A stretch of DNA of 64,000 bases from Phenylobacterium sp. LH3H17 (GTDB lineage Bacteria > Pseudomonadota > Alphaproteobacteria > Caulobacterales > Caulobacteraceae): NCBI RefSeq assembly GCF_024298925.1, contig NZ_CP101283.1, positions 3,477,001 through 3,541,000 of the forward strand, read 5' to 3'. Numbering within the stretch: the first letter of the stretch is position 1; every line of letters begins with the position of its first letter. The notes under the pieces were generated by a model that worked only from the letters and a program-made list of their open reading frames with translations, was not told the DNA's origin and did not search any database. A program made the translations under genes and the position numbers. This document shows, in pieces, positions 8,203 to 16,616 of this stretch.

Positions 8203-9168
8203 ATGACGAAGACGATAGTTGCGTGCGCCGCGGTCCTCGGCGCGCTGGCGGTCCCCGCGACCGCGGCGGAAACGATCCGACTGCCGGGCGCAGACCGCGA
8301 GCCCACCCTTGCGATCAGTCACGAACCCGGGCCCGGGCCCAGCGTGCTCTATGTGCACGGCGCGACCTTCCCCCAGGCCTTATCGATCGGGTACCGCCTG
8401 GCGGGCCGTTCCTGGATGGACGACCTGCGCGCCCGCGGCTTTGACGTATGGGCATTCGATCTCGCCGGCTACGGCGACTCGGACCGCCCCGCGGCCATGA
8501 CCGGCGCCGCGCCCGTGGGCCGAATGGCGGAGGCCGTCAGCCAGATCGCCCGCGTCACGCGCTACATCCGCGCGACCTCGAAGAAGGATCGCGTCTCAAT
8601 CCTCGCCCATTCCTGGGGAACCTTGCCGGCCGGCGCATTCGCCGCCGAACACCCCGATAGGATCGAGCGCCTGGTTCTCTTCGGTCCGCCCGCCCTGCGC
8701 AAAGCCGCCCCGCCGGCCGCCGAGCCAACCACGGGCGCATCGCTGGTCAGCGCTGAGGATCAATGGGCAAGCTTCCAGTCAGGCGTGCCCGCAGGCGAGC
8801 CGTCGCCCATCGACAGGGCCCTGTTCGTCCCCTGGGCCGAGGCGTATCTCGCCAGCGACGCCGCCAGCGCCACGCGCAGTCCGCCGGCCGTGCTCGTGCC
8901 GACAGGACCTCAGGCCGACTTGGCGGAGGTCTGGTCCGGCCGATTCCCGTACGATCCGGCCAAGGTCCGGGCCTCGACCCTCGTCGTCTACGGCGAGTGG
9001 GACCCCATCACGCGCGACGCCGATGCGGCCTGGCTGAAGGAGGCGTTGGTCAAGGCCGAAGGCGGGGTGCGGGTCGCCAAACTGCCCCGCGGCGCACACC
9101 GGATGCATCTCGAGGCGAACCGTCAGGTCCTCTTCGACGCAGTCGGCGCCTTTCTGACCGAGGACTAG
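8203..9168 (+). CDS. Secreted alpha/beta hydrolase
   Basis: A 321-residue protein with an N-terminal Sec signal peptide (cleavage likely after 'ALAVPATAA'). The oxyanion segment is 'VLYVHGATFPQ', the nucleophile elbow AHSWGT, the acid probably the Asp of 'VYGEWDPIT' and the base the His of 'RGAHRMHLE'. It should be a periplasmic serine hydrolase (esterase or lipase type), substrate unknown. CAGGAG lies 8-13 bases before the ATG. It converges on the marR gene with a 3-base gap. Confidence 0.85.
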   Translation: MTKTIVACAAVLGALAVPATAAETIRLPGADREPTLAISHEPGPGPSVLYVHGATFPQALSIGYRLAGRSWMDDLRARGFDVWAFDLAGYGDSDRPAAMTGAAPVGRMAEAVSQIARVTRYIRATSKKDRVSILAHSWGTLPAGAFAAEHPDRIERLVLFGPPALRKAAPPAAEPTTGASLVSAEDQWASFQSGVPAGEPSPIDRALFVPWAEAYLASDAASATRSPPAVLVPTGPQADLAEVWSGRFPYDPAKVRASTLVVYGEWDPITRDADAAWLKEALVKAEGGVRVAKLPRGAHRMHLEANRQVLFDAVGAFLTED

Positions 9169-9171
9169 ACG

Positions 9172-9657
9172 CTACGCCTTGCCGCCCGACAGCGCGTCGG
9201 CGGCGCCCTGCAGGCGGCCCAGGAGCCGCTTCAATAGGGCCACCTCATCCGGCGACAGGCCGGCGATCAGCGCCGCCTCGTAGGCGAGCGCAAGCGGCGC
9301 CACCTCCGCATGCAGCTGCGCGCCCTGGGCGGTCAGGGCCAGGACATGGGATCGGCCGTCGGCGTGGTGGTCGCTGCGGGCGATCAGTCGCCGGATGCTC
9401 AGGCCCTGGGCGGCGCGGCTGACCGTCACCTTGTCCATGCCGGTGCGCGCGACGATGGCCCCCTGGGTCAGGCCGCCGTCCTCGGCCAGGACGCAGATCA
9501 GCCGCCACTGCGGGATGTTGAGCCCAAAACGGTCCTCATAGGCGCGCGCGATCAGCTGGCTGACGGCGTTGGAGGCCACCGAGAGCCGATACGGCAGATA
9601 GGCGTCCAGCTTCAGCTCGCCCGCGGGCGGGTCGGAAAGCTGGCGCTGCACGCTCAT
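9172..9657 (-). CDS. MarR-family regulator at the end of the tyrosine catabolic operon
   Basis: A 161-residue MarR-type winged-helix regulator. The recognition region is 'GLTQGAIVARTGMDKVTVSR' with the wing around 'RSDHHADGRSHVLALTAQG'. It is the last gene of the homogentisate operon and overlaps the fumarylacetoacetase gene by four bases (ATGA), so it is co-transcribed. It is the obvious candidate to bind the MarR-type palindrome at 14205-14222 in front of hpd, giving autoregulated substrate-inducible control. In other bacteria homogentisate operons are controlled by IclR (HmgR) or MarR-type proteins; the effector here is unknown. Confidence 0.88.
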   Translation of the reverse strand: MSVQRQLSDPPAGELKLDAYLPYRLSVASNAVSQLIARAYEDRFGLNIPQWRLICVLAEDGGLTQGAIVARTGMDKVTVSRAAQGLSIRRLIARSDHHADGRSHVLALTAQGAQLHAEVAPLALAYEAALIAGLSPDEVALLKRLLGRLQGAADALSGGKA

Positions 9658-10661
9658 GACCCTTGGACCTCCTGCTCGATGGCGCCGAAGATGGTGTGAC
9701 GGCGCGGATCGCGCATCTCAATCCGCACTCGGTCGCCGGGCTTGAGGAACGGCGTCTTGGGCGCGCCGTGTGCAAGGGTTTCGACGGTTCGCAACTCCGC
9801 GAGGCAGGAATAGCCGACGCCACCTTCGGCGACGGGTTTACCTGGGCCGCCGTCGGGACCTCGGTTCGACACCGTGCCGGAGCCGACGATGGTCCCGGCG
9901 CTGAGCGCCCGGGTCTTGGCGGCATGGGCGATCAGGGTCCCGAAGTCGAAGGTCATGTCGACCCCGGCGTCGGCCTCGCCGAGCGGCTTGCCGTTCAGTT
10001 CGACCTCCAGCGCGCCGTGCAGCTTGCCGTCCTTCCAGGCCTCGCCCAGCGCGTCGGGGGTCACGGCCACCGGCGAGAACGCCGAGGCCGGCTTCGACTG
10101 GAAGAAGCCGAAGTTCTTGGAAAGCTCGGCGGGGATCAGGTTGCGCAGGCTTACGTCGTTGACCAGCATGACCAGGCGGACGGCGGCCAGGGCCTCCTCG
10201 CGGCTGGCGCCCAGGGGCACGTCGCCGGTGACCACCGCCACCTCGCCCTCCAGGTCACAGCCCCAGGCCTCGTCGGCCAGCGGGATCGGATCGCGCGGCG
10301 CCAGGAAGTTGTCGGAGCCGCCCTGGTACATCAGCGGATCGGTCCAGAAGCTGTCGGGCATGTCGGCCGCGCGCGCCTTCCGCACCAGGGCCACATGGTT
10401 CACATAGGCCGAGCCGTCGGCCCACTGATAGGCGCGCGGCAGGGGGCTCTCGGCGTCCTTCTCGTGGAACCGGACCCTGGGGATCGAGCCGGTCTCCAGA
10501 CCCTCGGCCAGGCCGCGCAGCAGGGGCTCGCAGCGTTCCCAGTCGTCGAGGGCGGCCTGCAGGGTCGGCGCGACATTGGTCGCCTCGACGCACCAGGCGA
10601 GATCGTTGGAAACCACCACGAGGCGGCCGTCACGACCCCACTTGAGCGATGCGAGCTTCAT
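9654..10661 (-). CDS. Fumarylacetoacetate hydrolase (small FAH-family type)
   Basis: A 335-residue FAH-fold enzyme that should split fumarylacetoacetate into fumarate and acetoacetate, the last step of tyrosine/homogentisate breakdown. Visible landmarks are 'AYVNHVALVRKA', the metal-binding acidic segment 'WGCDLEGEVAVVTGDVP', 'MLVNDVSLRN' and 'GTIVGSGTVSNRG'. It is of the shorter bacterial type rather than the approximately 420-residue animal type. AGGAAA precedes the ATG. It is tightly packed between a 92-residue unknown and marR. Confidence 0.9.
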   Translation of the reverse strand: MKLASLKWGRDGRLVVVSNDLAWCVEATNVAPTLQAALDDWERCEPLLRGLAEGLETGSIPRVRFHEKDAESPLPRAYQWADGSAYVNHVALVRKARAADMPDSFWTDPLMYQGGSDNFLAPRDPIPLADEAWGCDLEGEVAVVTGDVPLGASREEALAAVRLVMLVNDVSLRNLIPAELSKNFGFFQSKPASAFSPVAVTPDALGEAWKDGKLHGALEVELNGKPLGEADAGVDMTFDFGTLIAHAAKTRALSAGTIVGSGTVSNRGPDGGPGKPVAEGGVGYSCLAELRTVETLAHGAPKTPFLKPGDRVRIEMRDPRRHTIFGAIEQEVQGS

Positions 10662-10662
10662 A

Positions 10663-10941
10663 CTAGTTTTCCTCCCGGCGGACGGTGCGTGTCAGGCGCA
10701 CGCCTTGTTCGTAGGCCTCTGGCAAATAGACCACGACCTCGACGCAGATGTCGCCGCCGGCCTCGTCGGCCCACAGGTAATTACGCTCGAAACAGACGTC
10801 GCGGCCGGCCGGGGTGTAGCCTTCATAGGTGTCGCCCCAGGGCGTGCAGGCGGCCATGTCGCGGCGGGGTAGCGAACAGGCGCGTTCCAGCTCCTCCTCA
10901 GCGGCTTCCGTCAGATCGGCCTTGAGATCGGCTTGCGCCAT
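10663..10941 (-). CDS. Small unknown protein inside the homogentisate operon
   Basis: A 92-residue soluble acidic protein, not recognised. It begins with a charged helix (residues 3-20) followed by 'DMAACTPWGDTYEGYTP' and 'YLWADEAGGDICVEVVVYLP', a likely small beta domain with three cysteines. It sits between hmgA and the fumarylacetoacetase gene, exactly where many operons carry maleylacetoacetate isomerase (MaiA). It is far too short and unlike a glutathione transferase to be MaiA. Its stop is one base from the next start, so it is surely co-transcribed. Confidence 0.7.
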   Translation of the reverse strand: MAQADLKADLTEAAEEELERACSLPRRDMAACTPWGDTYEGYTPAGRDVCFERNYLWADEAGGDICVEVVVYLPEAYEQGVRLTRTVRREEN

Positions 10942-10955
10942 CGCCTAGCCCGCCT

Positions 10956-12089
10956 TCAAGCCGGCGTCCGCCAGCTGTTGACGTAGTCCGGGTTCTCCAC
11001 CGTAGAGGCCGCCTCGCCCACGTCCAGGGGATCGCGGGTGTCGATCATCACGGCGTATTCGTCGGTGGCCGCCTTGGGCTGGCTCAGCATGTTCTTCAGC
11101 GCCTTCGGGTGCGGCCCGTGGGTGAAGCCGGAGGGATGGAATGTCATCATCCCGGCCTCGATGTGGTCGCGGCTGAAGAAGTCGCCGGCGTGGTAGAACA
11201 GCACCTCGTCGAAATCGTCGTTGTTGTGGAAGAACGGCACCTTCAGCGCGCCCGGATCGGTCTCGAAGGGCCTGGGCGCGAAGGTGCAGACCACGAACCG
11301 GTCGGACACGAATGTTGTGTGGACGCTGGGCGGCAGATGGTAGCGATGGCTCACCACCGGGCGGATATGGCGCACGTTCAGCCGCACCGGGGCCAGCTCC
11401 CCGTGCCAGCCCACCGCGTCCAGCGGATTGTACGGATAGGTGACCGTGGAGACCTCGCCGCGCTTCTTGACGGCCACCCGGGTCTCGCCGTCCTGCGCCT
11501 GGTGGGCCTTGAAGGCCTCGTTCAGCTCCGGGGTGTCCAGCATGGCCGGATCGAACAGGGCGTGGCCCCCCAGCAGACCCTTGTCGGGCAGGGTGAAGTG
11601 GCTGTTGGTCGCCTGGATCATCAGGATGGCCGTCGGTTCGGCTGGGCTCAGCCGCCACATGGTCCCGCGCGGCATGTAGAGATAGTCCCCGGCCTCATAG
11701 GAGATGTGGCCATAGTCGCAGAACAGGTCGCCGCGCCCCTGGTGGACGAACAGCAACTGGTCGCCGTCGGCGTTGCGGGCGAGGCCCGGCATGGCCTGCC
11801 CCAGCTTCCAGAAGCGCATCTCGGTGGCGGCGTTCTTCAGGATCACCGGGGCGTCCCAGGGCGAACCCTGCGCCTCGTTCAGCCGGGCTAGGTCGAAGGC
11901 GCGGGGACGCAGGGGCCCCTCGAAGTCGCTCCAGCCGGTGGGCGGGCGCGGATGGTGGATGAAGGCGGCCGGGCCGAAGAACCCTTCCTTGGATATCTCG
12001 CGCTCATAGGTGCCGGCGGGCATGTCGGCGTGAGCCTGGCGCGAATGGGCGCCTTGGGCGGCGCGGACGGGGATCCAGTTGCGGGCCAT
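10956..12089 (-). CDS. hmgA: Homogentisate 1,2-dioxygenase
   Basis: A 377-residue cupin-fold Fe(II) dioxygenase that opens the ring of homogentisate to maleylacetoacetate. Recognisable blocks are 'HLPPSVHTTFVSDRFVVCTF', 'FHNNDDFDEVLFYHAGDFFS' (His and Glu iron ligands) and 'HPSGFTHGPHP' (third ligand His). It is about 60 residues shorter than the human and Pseudomonas enzymes, mainly because the N-terminal domain is compact; the active-site half looks complete. It abuts the isoaspartyl peptidase gene without a gap. Confidence 0.9.
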   Translation of the reverse strand: MARNWIPVRAAQGAHSRQAHADMPAGTYEREISKEGFFGPAAFIHHPRPPTGWSDFEGPLRPRAFDLARLNEAQGSPWDAPVILKNAATEMRFWKLGQAMPGLARNADGDQLLFVHQGRGDLFCDYGHISYEAGDYLYMPRGTMWRLSPAEPTAILMIQATNSHFTLPDKGLLGGHALFDPAMLDTPELNEAFKAHQAQDGETRVAVKKRGEVSTVTYPYNPLDAVGWHGELAPVRLNVRHIRPVVSHRYHLPPSVHTTFVSDRFVVCTFAPRPFETDPGALKVPFFHNNDDFDEVLFYHAGDFFSRDHIEAGMMTFHPSGFTHGPHPKALKNMLSQPKAATDEYAVMIDTRDPLDVGEAASTVENPDYVNSWRTPA

Positions 12090-13073
12090 TCAGGGTTCGT
12101 CCTTGTAGATGCTGACCACGAGCGGCCGGTCGGCGGCCAGGCTGGCGCGGTACATGCCCGAGGTGTTGTAGCTCCAGGCCACCTGGCCGTCAGGCGCCAC
12201 GGCGATGATCCCGCCGTCGCCGCCCAGGGCGGTGAGCTTATCCTGGATCACCAAATCGGCCGCGGCCTGCAGCGAAAGACCCTTGTGCTCGACCAGGGCG
12301 GCGATCTCGTGGGCCACGCCCAGGCGGATGAAGTACTCGCCGGTCCCGGTGGCCGAGACGGCGCAGGCGGCGTTGGACGCATAGGTCCCCGCCCCGATCA
12401 CCGGTGAATCGCCCACCCGGCCCCACTGCTTGCCGGTGGTGCCGCCGGTCGACGTGCCCGCCGCCACATTGCCCGAGGTGTCGAGCGCGACCACGCCCAC
12501 CGTGCCGTACTTGCCCTCGTCGTGGGCCAGGGCGTGGACCGGATCGGGCCGATGCTCGCCCACCGGCCGGGGCGGGACCGGCAGGTCGTGGGCCTTGGCG
12601 AAGTTCTCGAGGCTGCGCCAGCGGCGCTCGGTGAAGAAGTAGGACGGGTCGGCCTGCTCCACGCCGACGGCCTTGGAGAAGGCGTCGGCGCCGGCTCCGA
12701 CCAGCAGGACATGGGAGGACCGCTCCATGACCGCGCGGGCCAGCGAGATCGGGTGGCGCGTGCGGGTGACGCCGGCCACCGCCCCGGCCGCCAGGGTGGC
12801 GCCGTCCATGATCGAGGCGTCCAGTTCGTTGGCGCCCCGGGCGGTGAACACCGCGCCGCGGCCGGCGTTGAACAGGGGGTCGTCCTCCAGCAGGCGGATG
12901 GCCGCCTCGACGGCGTCGAGCGCCGAACCGCCGGCTCGCAGGACCGCGCCCCCGGCCTCGGCGACGCGCCCGAGGGCGGCGCGATAGGCCGCTTCCTGCT
13001 CGGGCCTCAGATGCCGGCGCTCAATGACGCCCGCGCCGCCATGGACGGCGATGGCCCAGTTCGGCGTCGACAA
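12090..13073 (-). CDS. Isoaspartyl peptidase/L-asparaginase (Ntn-hydrolase)
   Basis: A 327-residue type-2 asparaginase family precursor. 'WAIAVHGGAGVIERR' opens the protein and the autocleavage site is at 'GKYGTVGVVALD', where the Thr becomes the N-terminal nucleophile of the beta subunit. 'AAGTSTGGTTGKQWGRVGDS' and 'GAGTYASN' are substrate-pocket motifs of the family. It removes beta-aspartyl dipeptides or hydrolyses asparagine. Start is TTG 13073. Its position between hpd and hmgA is odd, since it has no known role in tyrosine breakdown. Confidence 0.92.
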   Translation of the reverse strand: MSTPNWAIAVHGGAGVIERRHLRPEQEAAYRAALGRVAEAGGAVLRAGGSALDAVEAAIRLLEDDPLFNAGRGAVFTARGANELDASIMDGATLAAGAVAGVTRTRHPISLARAVMERSSHVLLVGAGADAFSKAVGVEQADPSYFFTERRWRSLENFAKAHDLPVPPRPVGEHRPDPVHALAHDEGKYGTVGVVALDTSGNVAAGTSTGGTTGKQWGRVGDSPVIGAGTYASNAACAVSATGTGEYFIRLGVAHEIAALVEHKGLSLQAAADLVIQDKLTALGGDGGIIAVAPDGQVAWSYNTSGMYRASLAADRPLVVSIYKDEP

Positions 13074-13076
13074 GCC

Positions 13077-14186
13077 TCAGCCCTCCTTGGCGGGTAGGAC
13101 CCCACGGCGGATTTGGTCCAGCTCGATGGACTCGAACAGCGCCTTGAAGTTGCCCTCGCCGAAGCCCTCGTTGCCCTTGCGCTGGATCATCTCGAAGAAG
13201 ATCGGGCCGATCATGTTCTCGGTGAAGATCTGCAGCAGGATGCCCTGGCCCTCGGTGGGCGCGCCGTCCAGCAGGATCTTGTCGGCGCGCAGGCGGTTGA
13301 CGTTCTCGCCGTGGCCGGGGACCCGGGCGTCGATGCCGTCGAAATAGGTGTCGATGGTGTCCTGGAACTTGACGCCCCGGTCGCGCATGGTCTCGACGGT
13401 CTCGAAGATATCGTCGGTCCCCAGCGCCACGTGCTGGATGCCCTCGCCGCCGTAGTCCTTGAGGAACTCCTCGATCTGGCTGTGGTCGTCCTGGCTCTCG
13501 TTCAGCGGGATGCGGATCTTGCCGCAAGGGCTGGTCATGGCCTTGGAGAACAGGCCGGTCTGCGAGCCCTCGATGTCGAAATAGCGGATCTCGCGGAAAT
13601 TGAAGATCTTCTCGTAGAAGTCGGCCCACCTGGCCATGCCGCCGCGGACCACGTTGTGGGTCAGGTGGTCGAGATAGGTCAGGCCGACGCTATTCCTGGC
13701 CATCTGCTCGGCCGCGCCGTCGATGGGCAGGAAGTCGACGTCATAGATCTCCTGGGCCCCATAGCGGTCGACCAGGTAGAGGTTCGAGCCGCCGATCCCC
13801 TCAATGGCCGGGATGTTCAGCTCCATGGCGCCGACTGGGCCCTGCACCGCCTTGGCGCCGCGCTCGACCGCGAGCTTGAGCGCCTTTGCCGCGTCCTTGA
13901 CGCGAAAGGCCATGGCGTTGGCCGAGGGGCCGTGGACCTCCCGGAACGCCGCAGCCTGGCCCGACGGCTCCATGTTGAGGATGAAGTTGATGTCGCCCTG
14001 GCGGAAGCGCAGTACGTTCTTCGAGCGGTGCTTGGACACCGCCGTGAAACCCATCATCTCGAACAGGCCCTTCAGCCGTTCGGGCTCGGGAGAGGTGAAC
14101 TCCACGAACTCGAAGCCGTCGGTGCCGAGCGGATTCTCGAACAGGTCGCCCGCCTTGGCGACGTCGGACTTCACATGGGTGGTCAT
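13077..14186 (-). CDS. hpd: 4-hydroxyphenylpyruvate dioxygenase
   Basis: A 369-residue two-domain vicinal-oxygen-chelate enzyme converting 4-hydroxyphenylpyruvate to homogentisate. Iron ligands are visible as the His of 'YLDHLTHNV', the His of 'GIQHVALGTDD' and the Glu of 'PIFFEMIQRKGN'. The ATG at 14186 is preferred because GGGAGA lies just upstream; an upstream frame start at 14213 would overlap the operator. It is the first gene of a six-gene minus-strand operon with isoaspartyl peptidase, hmgA, a small unknown, fumarylacetoacetase and marR, and lies directly downstream of a MarR-type palindrome. Confidence 0.95.
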   Translation of the reverse strand: MTTHVKSDVAKAGDLFENPLGTDGFEFVEFTSPEPERLKGLFEMMGFTAVSKHRSKNVLRFRQGDINFILNMEPSGQAAAFREVHGPSANAMAFRVKDAAKALKLAVERGAKAVQGPVGAMELNIPAIEGIGGSNLYLVDRYGAQEIYDVDFLPIDGAAEQMARNSVGLTYLDHLTHNVVRGGMARWADFYEKIFNFREIRYFDIEGSQTGLFSKAMTSPCGKIRIPLNESQDDHSQIEEFLKDYGGEGIQHVALGTDDIFETVETMRDRGVKFQDTIDTYFDGIDARVPGHGENVNRLRADKILLDGAPTEGQGILLQIFTENMIGPIFFEMIQRKGNEGFGEGNFKALFESIELDQIRRGVLPAKEG

Positions 14187-14204
14187 CGCGGGTCTCCCGA
14201 GAGA

Positions 14205-14222
14205 TAGTATCAAGTGAAACTA
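14205..14222. promoter_or_regulatory. MarR-type operator in front of hpd
   Basis: TAGTATCA-AG-TGAAACTA: two 8-base arms that are inverted repeats with one mismatch. It lies 18 bases upstream of the hpd start codon and probably overlaps its -10 region. Length and symmetry are typical of MarR operators, and the operon ends with a marR gene. Confidence 0.65.
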
Positions 14223-14298
14223 GGTGCCTGAAGCCGAGGTAGGAGACAAGCCCTCCCTCGGCTGGTAGCTAACGTTTGAACGCTCCCAACGGATCGAC

Positions 14299-14874
14299 AT
14301 GCTTCGCAAAACCTACGACTGGGTCATGGGCCTGGCCGCCTCGCGCCACGCCCCGGCCAGCCTGGCGGCCGTTTCGTTCGCCGAGAGCTCCTTCTTCCCC
14401 ATCCCGCCCGACGTGATGTTGGCGCCCATGGTGCTGGCCCGGCCCGATCGCGCCTACGTCTACGCCACGATCTGCACCGCGGCCTCGGTCGTGGGCGGGA
14501 TGTTCGGCTACATGATCGGCCATTTCCTGGGCCCGGTGGGCGAGTGGCTGCTGATGATCACCGGCAATTCCGGAGGCCAGGCCGCCTTCGAGGCCTGGTT
14601 CGCGGAGTGGGGCCTTTGGGTGATCCTGATCAAGGGCCTGACCCCGATCCCCTACAAGCTGGTGACGATCTCGGCCGGCCTGGCCGAGTTCTCGTTCTTC
14701 ACCTTCGTCTGGGCCTCCGTCGTGACGCGGGGTGCGCGGTTCTTCCTGGCCGCCACTCTGATCAAGTATTTCGGCCCCGCGGTGCGCGAGGAGGTGGAGA
14801 AGCGGCTGACCCTCTACACCGTGATCGGCCTGGTCGTGCTGGTGGGCGGATTCATCGCGCTCAAGCTTCTCTAG
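14299..14874 (+). CDS. YqaA/DedA-family membrane protein
   Basis: A 191-residue inner-membrane protein with the YqaA-type signature 'SFAESSFFPIPPDVMLAPMV' near the N-terminus and 'KGLTPIPYKLVTISAGLAEF' in the middle. Four to five membrane segments are apparent, the last near residues 168-190. DedA-superfamily proteins act in membrane lipid (undecaprenyl or phospholipid) translocation and envelope homeostasis; the YqaA branch has no firm substrate. It heads a same-strand run with dsbB, coq7, GNAT and DUF1294 genes. Confidence 0.85.
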   Translation: MLRKTYDWVMGLAASRHAPASLAAVSFAESSFFPIPPDVMLAPMVLARPDRAYVYATICTAASVVGGMFGYMIGHFLGPVGEWLLMITGNSGGQAAFEAWFAEWGLWVILIKGLTPIPYKLVTISAGLAEFSFFTFVWASVVTRGARFFLAATLIKYFGPAVREEVEKRLTLYTVIGLVVLVGGFIALKLL

Positions 14875-14908
14875 AGCCGGGCGGCGTTTTAGGATCATAT
14901 CGGCGGCG

Positions 14909-15424
14909 ATGAGCGGTCTCATAACCCCCTTCCTTGAGCGCTGGCGCCTGACGGCGTTCGCTTCGTCGCTGTTGATGCTGGCCATCGCCCACGCCTTCGA
15001 GACCTTCGGCGGCCTCGCCCCCTGCACCCTCTGCCTGCGCGCCCGCGAGGTCTATTGGGTCGCCGCGACCGTGGCTCTTGTGGGCATGCTGGTGGTCCGG
15101 ATGCGGGACGGCGGCCGCTTCAAGGTCGCCTTCAACGCCCTGCTGGCCCTGGTTTTCGCCGCAGGGGTGGGGCTGGCGGTCTATCACGCCGGGGCGGAGT
15201 GGAAGTTCTGGCCGGGCCCGACCGCCTGCGCCAGCACGGGCGGTTCGGTGAGCGCCGGCGACATGGCCGCCCTGCTGAACGGCGCCAAGATCAAGCCGCC
15301 GGCCTGCGACGAGGCGGCCTGGGTGTTCCTGGGCCTGTCCATGGCCGGCTGGAACGCCCTGGTCTCCCTGAAGCTGACCGTCCTCAGCCTGCTGGCCGTC
15401 CGCCACGAACGGAGCAGGCGATGA
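14909..15424 (+). CDS. dsbB: Disulfide bond formation protein DsbB
   Basis: A 171-residue four-helix inner-membrane protein. The first redox pair is CTLC (residues 39-42), just after the first helix. The second periplasmic pair appears as the cysteines of 'GPTACASTGG' and 'KPPACDEAAW'. It re-oxidises DsbA-type proteins by passing electrons to ubiquinone. The family is compact in alphaproteobacteria and this length is usual. Its stop overlaps the start of coq7, a ubiquinone biosynthesis gene, by ATGA. Confidence 0.88.
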   Translation: MSGLITPFLERWRLTAFASSLLMLAIAHAFETFGGLAPCTLCLRAREVYWVAATVALVGMLVVRMRDGGRFKVAFNALLALVFAAGVGLAVYHAGAEWKFWPGPTACASTGGSVSAGDMAALLNGAKIKPPACDEAAWVFLGLSMAGWNALVSLKLTVLSLLAVRHERSRR

Positions 15425-15984
15425 GCGCCAAGCCGATCCCGCCCCGTCCCGGAGCCGGCGCCATGAGCGCTCGGCTGGCCGAGATCCTGCGGGTGGACCA
15501 TGCCGGAGAGCTGGGGGCCGTCCACATCTATCGCGGCCAGCGCGCGGTGCTCTCCCATGCCACGGGCCACGAGCGGATCGCCGGCCAGCTGGAGGAGATG
15601 GAGGGCCACGAGGCGGTCCACCTGGCGCGCTTCGACAAGCTGCTGACCGAACGCGGCGTGCGGCCCACGGTCATGACGCCGCTCTGGCGGGTGGCGGGTT
15701 TCGCGCTCGGCGCCGGCACGGCCCTGTTGGGCGACAAGGCCGCCCACGCCTGCACCGAGGCCGTCGAGAGCGTGATCGAGGAGCACTATGCCGGCCAGAT
15801 CGCCGAGCTGGAGAGCCGCGAGCCGGAGCTGGCCGCCGAGTTATCCCGGTTCCGCGACGAGGAGCTGGCCCATCGCGACCAGGCCCTGGCGGAGGGCGCC
15901 AAGTCGGCGCCCGGCTATACCGTGCTGTCCGCCGTGATCCGCGCCGGCTGCCGCGCCGCCATCAAGATCAGCGAGAAGCTGTGA
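15421..15984 (+). CDS. coq7: Demethoxyubiquinone hydroxylase (Coq7/COQ7-type)
   Basis: A 187-residue di-iron monooxygenase performing the C6 hydroxylation of demethoxyubiquinone. Iron-ligand motifs appear in order: 'RVDHAGELGAVHIYRGQ' (Glu), 'EEMEGHEAVHL' (Glu-x2-His), 'ESVIEEHYAGQ' (Glu) and 'RDEELAHRDQA' (Glu-x2-His). ATG 15421 overlaps dsbB by four bases; the longer frame is a shadow of dsbB. Coq7 substitutes for UbiF in many alphaproteobacteria, and UbiK is encoded at 39366. Confidence 0.94.
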   Translation: MSAKPIPPRPGAGAMSARLAEILRVDHAGELGAVHIYRGQRAVLSHATGHERIAGQLEEMEGHEAVHLARFDKLLTERGVRPTVMTPLWRVAGFALGAGTALLGDKAAHACTEAVESVIEEHYAGQIAELESREPELAAELSRFRDEELAHRDQALAEGAKSAPGYTVLSAVIRAGCRAAIKISEKL

Positions 15985-16616
15985 CCGAAGACGAGATCAT
16001 CGCCCTGCGCCGCGGCTCGGAGACGCCGGTCCGGGCGGCTCCGGCCGATCTCCAAGGCGTGGCCCAAGACCTCTCCGCGGCCTTCGCCGCCGATCCGATG
16101 TTCGACTGGTTCATGCGTGACGACGCCAGGCGTGACGCCGCGCGGCTGGGCCTGTTCAAGCGGCTGGTCGGCATGGCGCTCAGCGACGGCGAGGTGCTGC
16201 GGCCGGCCGGCGGCGGGGCGGCCTCGATCTGGCTGCCGTCGGAGAGCCTGGGCCCCTCCACCCTGATCGACGAGTTGCGGGTCATCCCGACGGTCCTCGC
16301 CGCCACGGGGTTCTCGCGGCTGTCGCGGATGTCGGCCATGCGCGCGGCCATGGACAAGCACCATCCCATGGAGCGGCCGCACGTCTATCTCTGGTTCGTG
16401 GGCGTGCGCCCCGAGGCCCAGGGGCTGGGCGTCGGAAGCCGCCTGCTGAGCGCCGGCCTGCAACGCGTCGATGCGCTGGGCCTGCCGGCCTATCTGGAAA
16501 GCTCCAGTCCCGCCAACGTGCCGCTCTACCGCCGCCACGGTTTCGAGGTGACCCGGGAGGTCCAGCCCCGGCCGGACTCGCCGGTCATGTGGGCCATGTG
16601 GCGCGAGCCCCGGTGA
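15981..16616 (+). CDS. GNAT-family N-acetyltransferase
   Basis: A 211-residue protein with a GNAT fold in its C-terminal half. The acetyl-CoA loop is 'VRPEAQGLGVGSRLLSAGLQ', followed by 'PAYLESSSPANVPLYRRHGF', a typical V-splay and beta-5 segment. The N-terminal half is helical. It starts at GTG 15981 overlapping coq7 (GTGA). Substrate unknown. Confidence 0.87.
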   Translation: MTEDEIIALRRGSETPVRAAPADLQGVAQDLSAAFAADPMFDWFMRDDARRDAARLGLFKRLVGMALSDGEVLRPAGGGAASIWLPSESLGPSTLIDELRVIPTVLAATGFSRLSRMSAMRAAMDKHHPMERPHVYLWFVGVRPEAQGLGVGSRLLSAGLQRVDALGLPAYLESSSPANVPLYRRHGFEVTREVQPRPDSPVMWAMWREPR

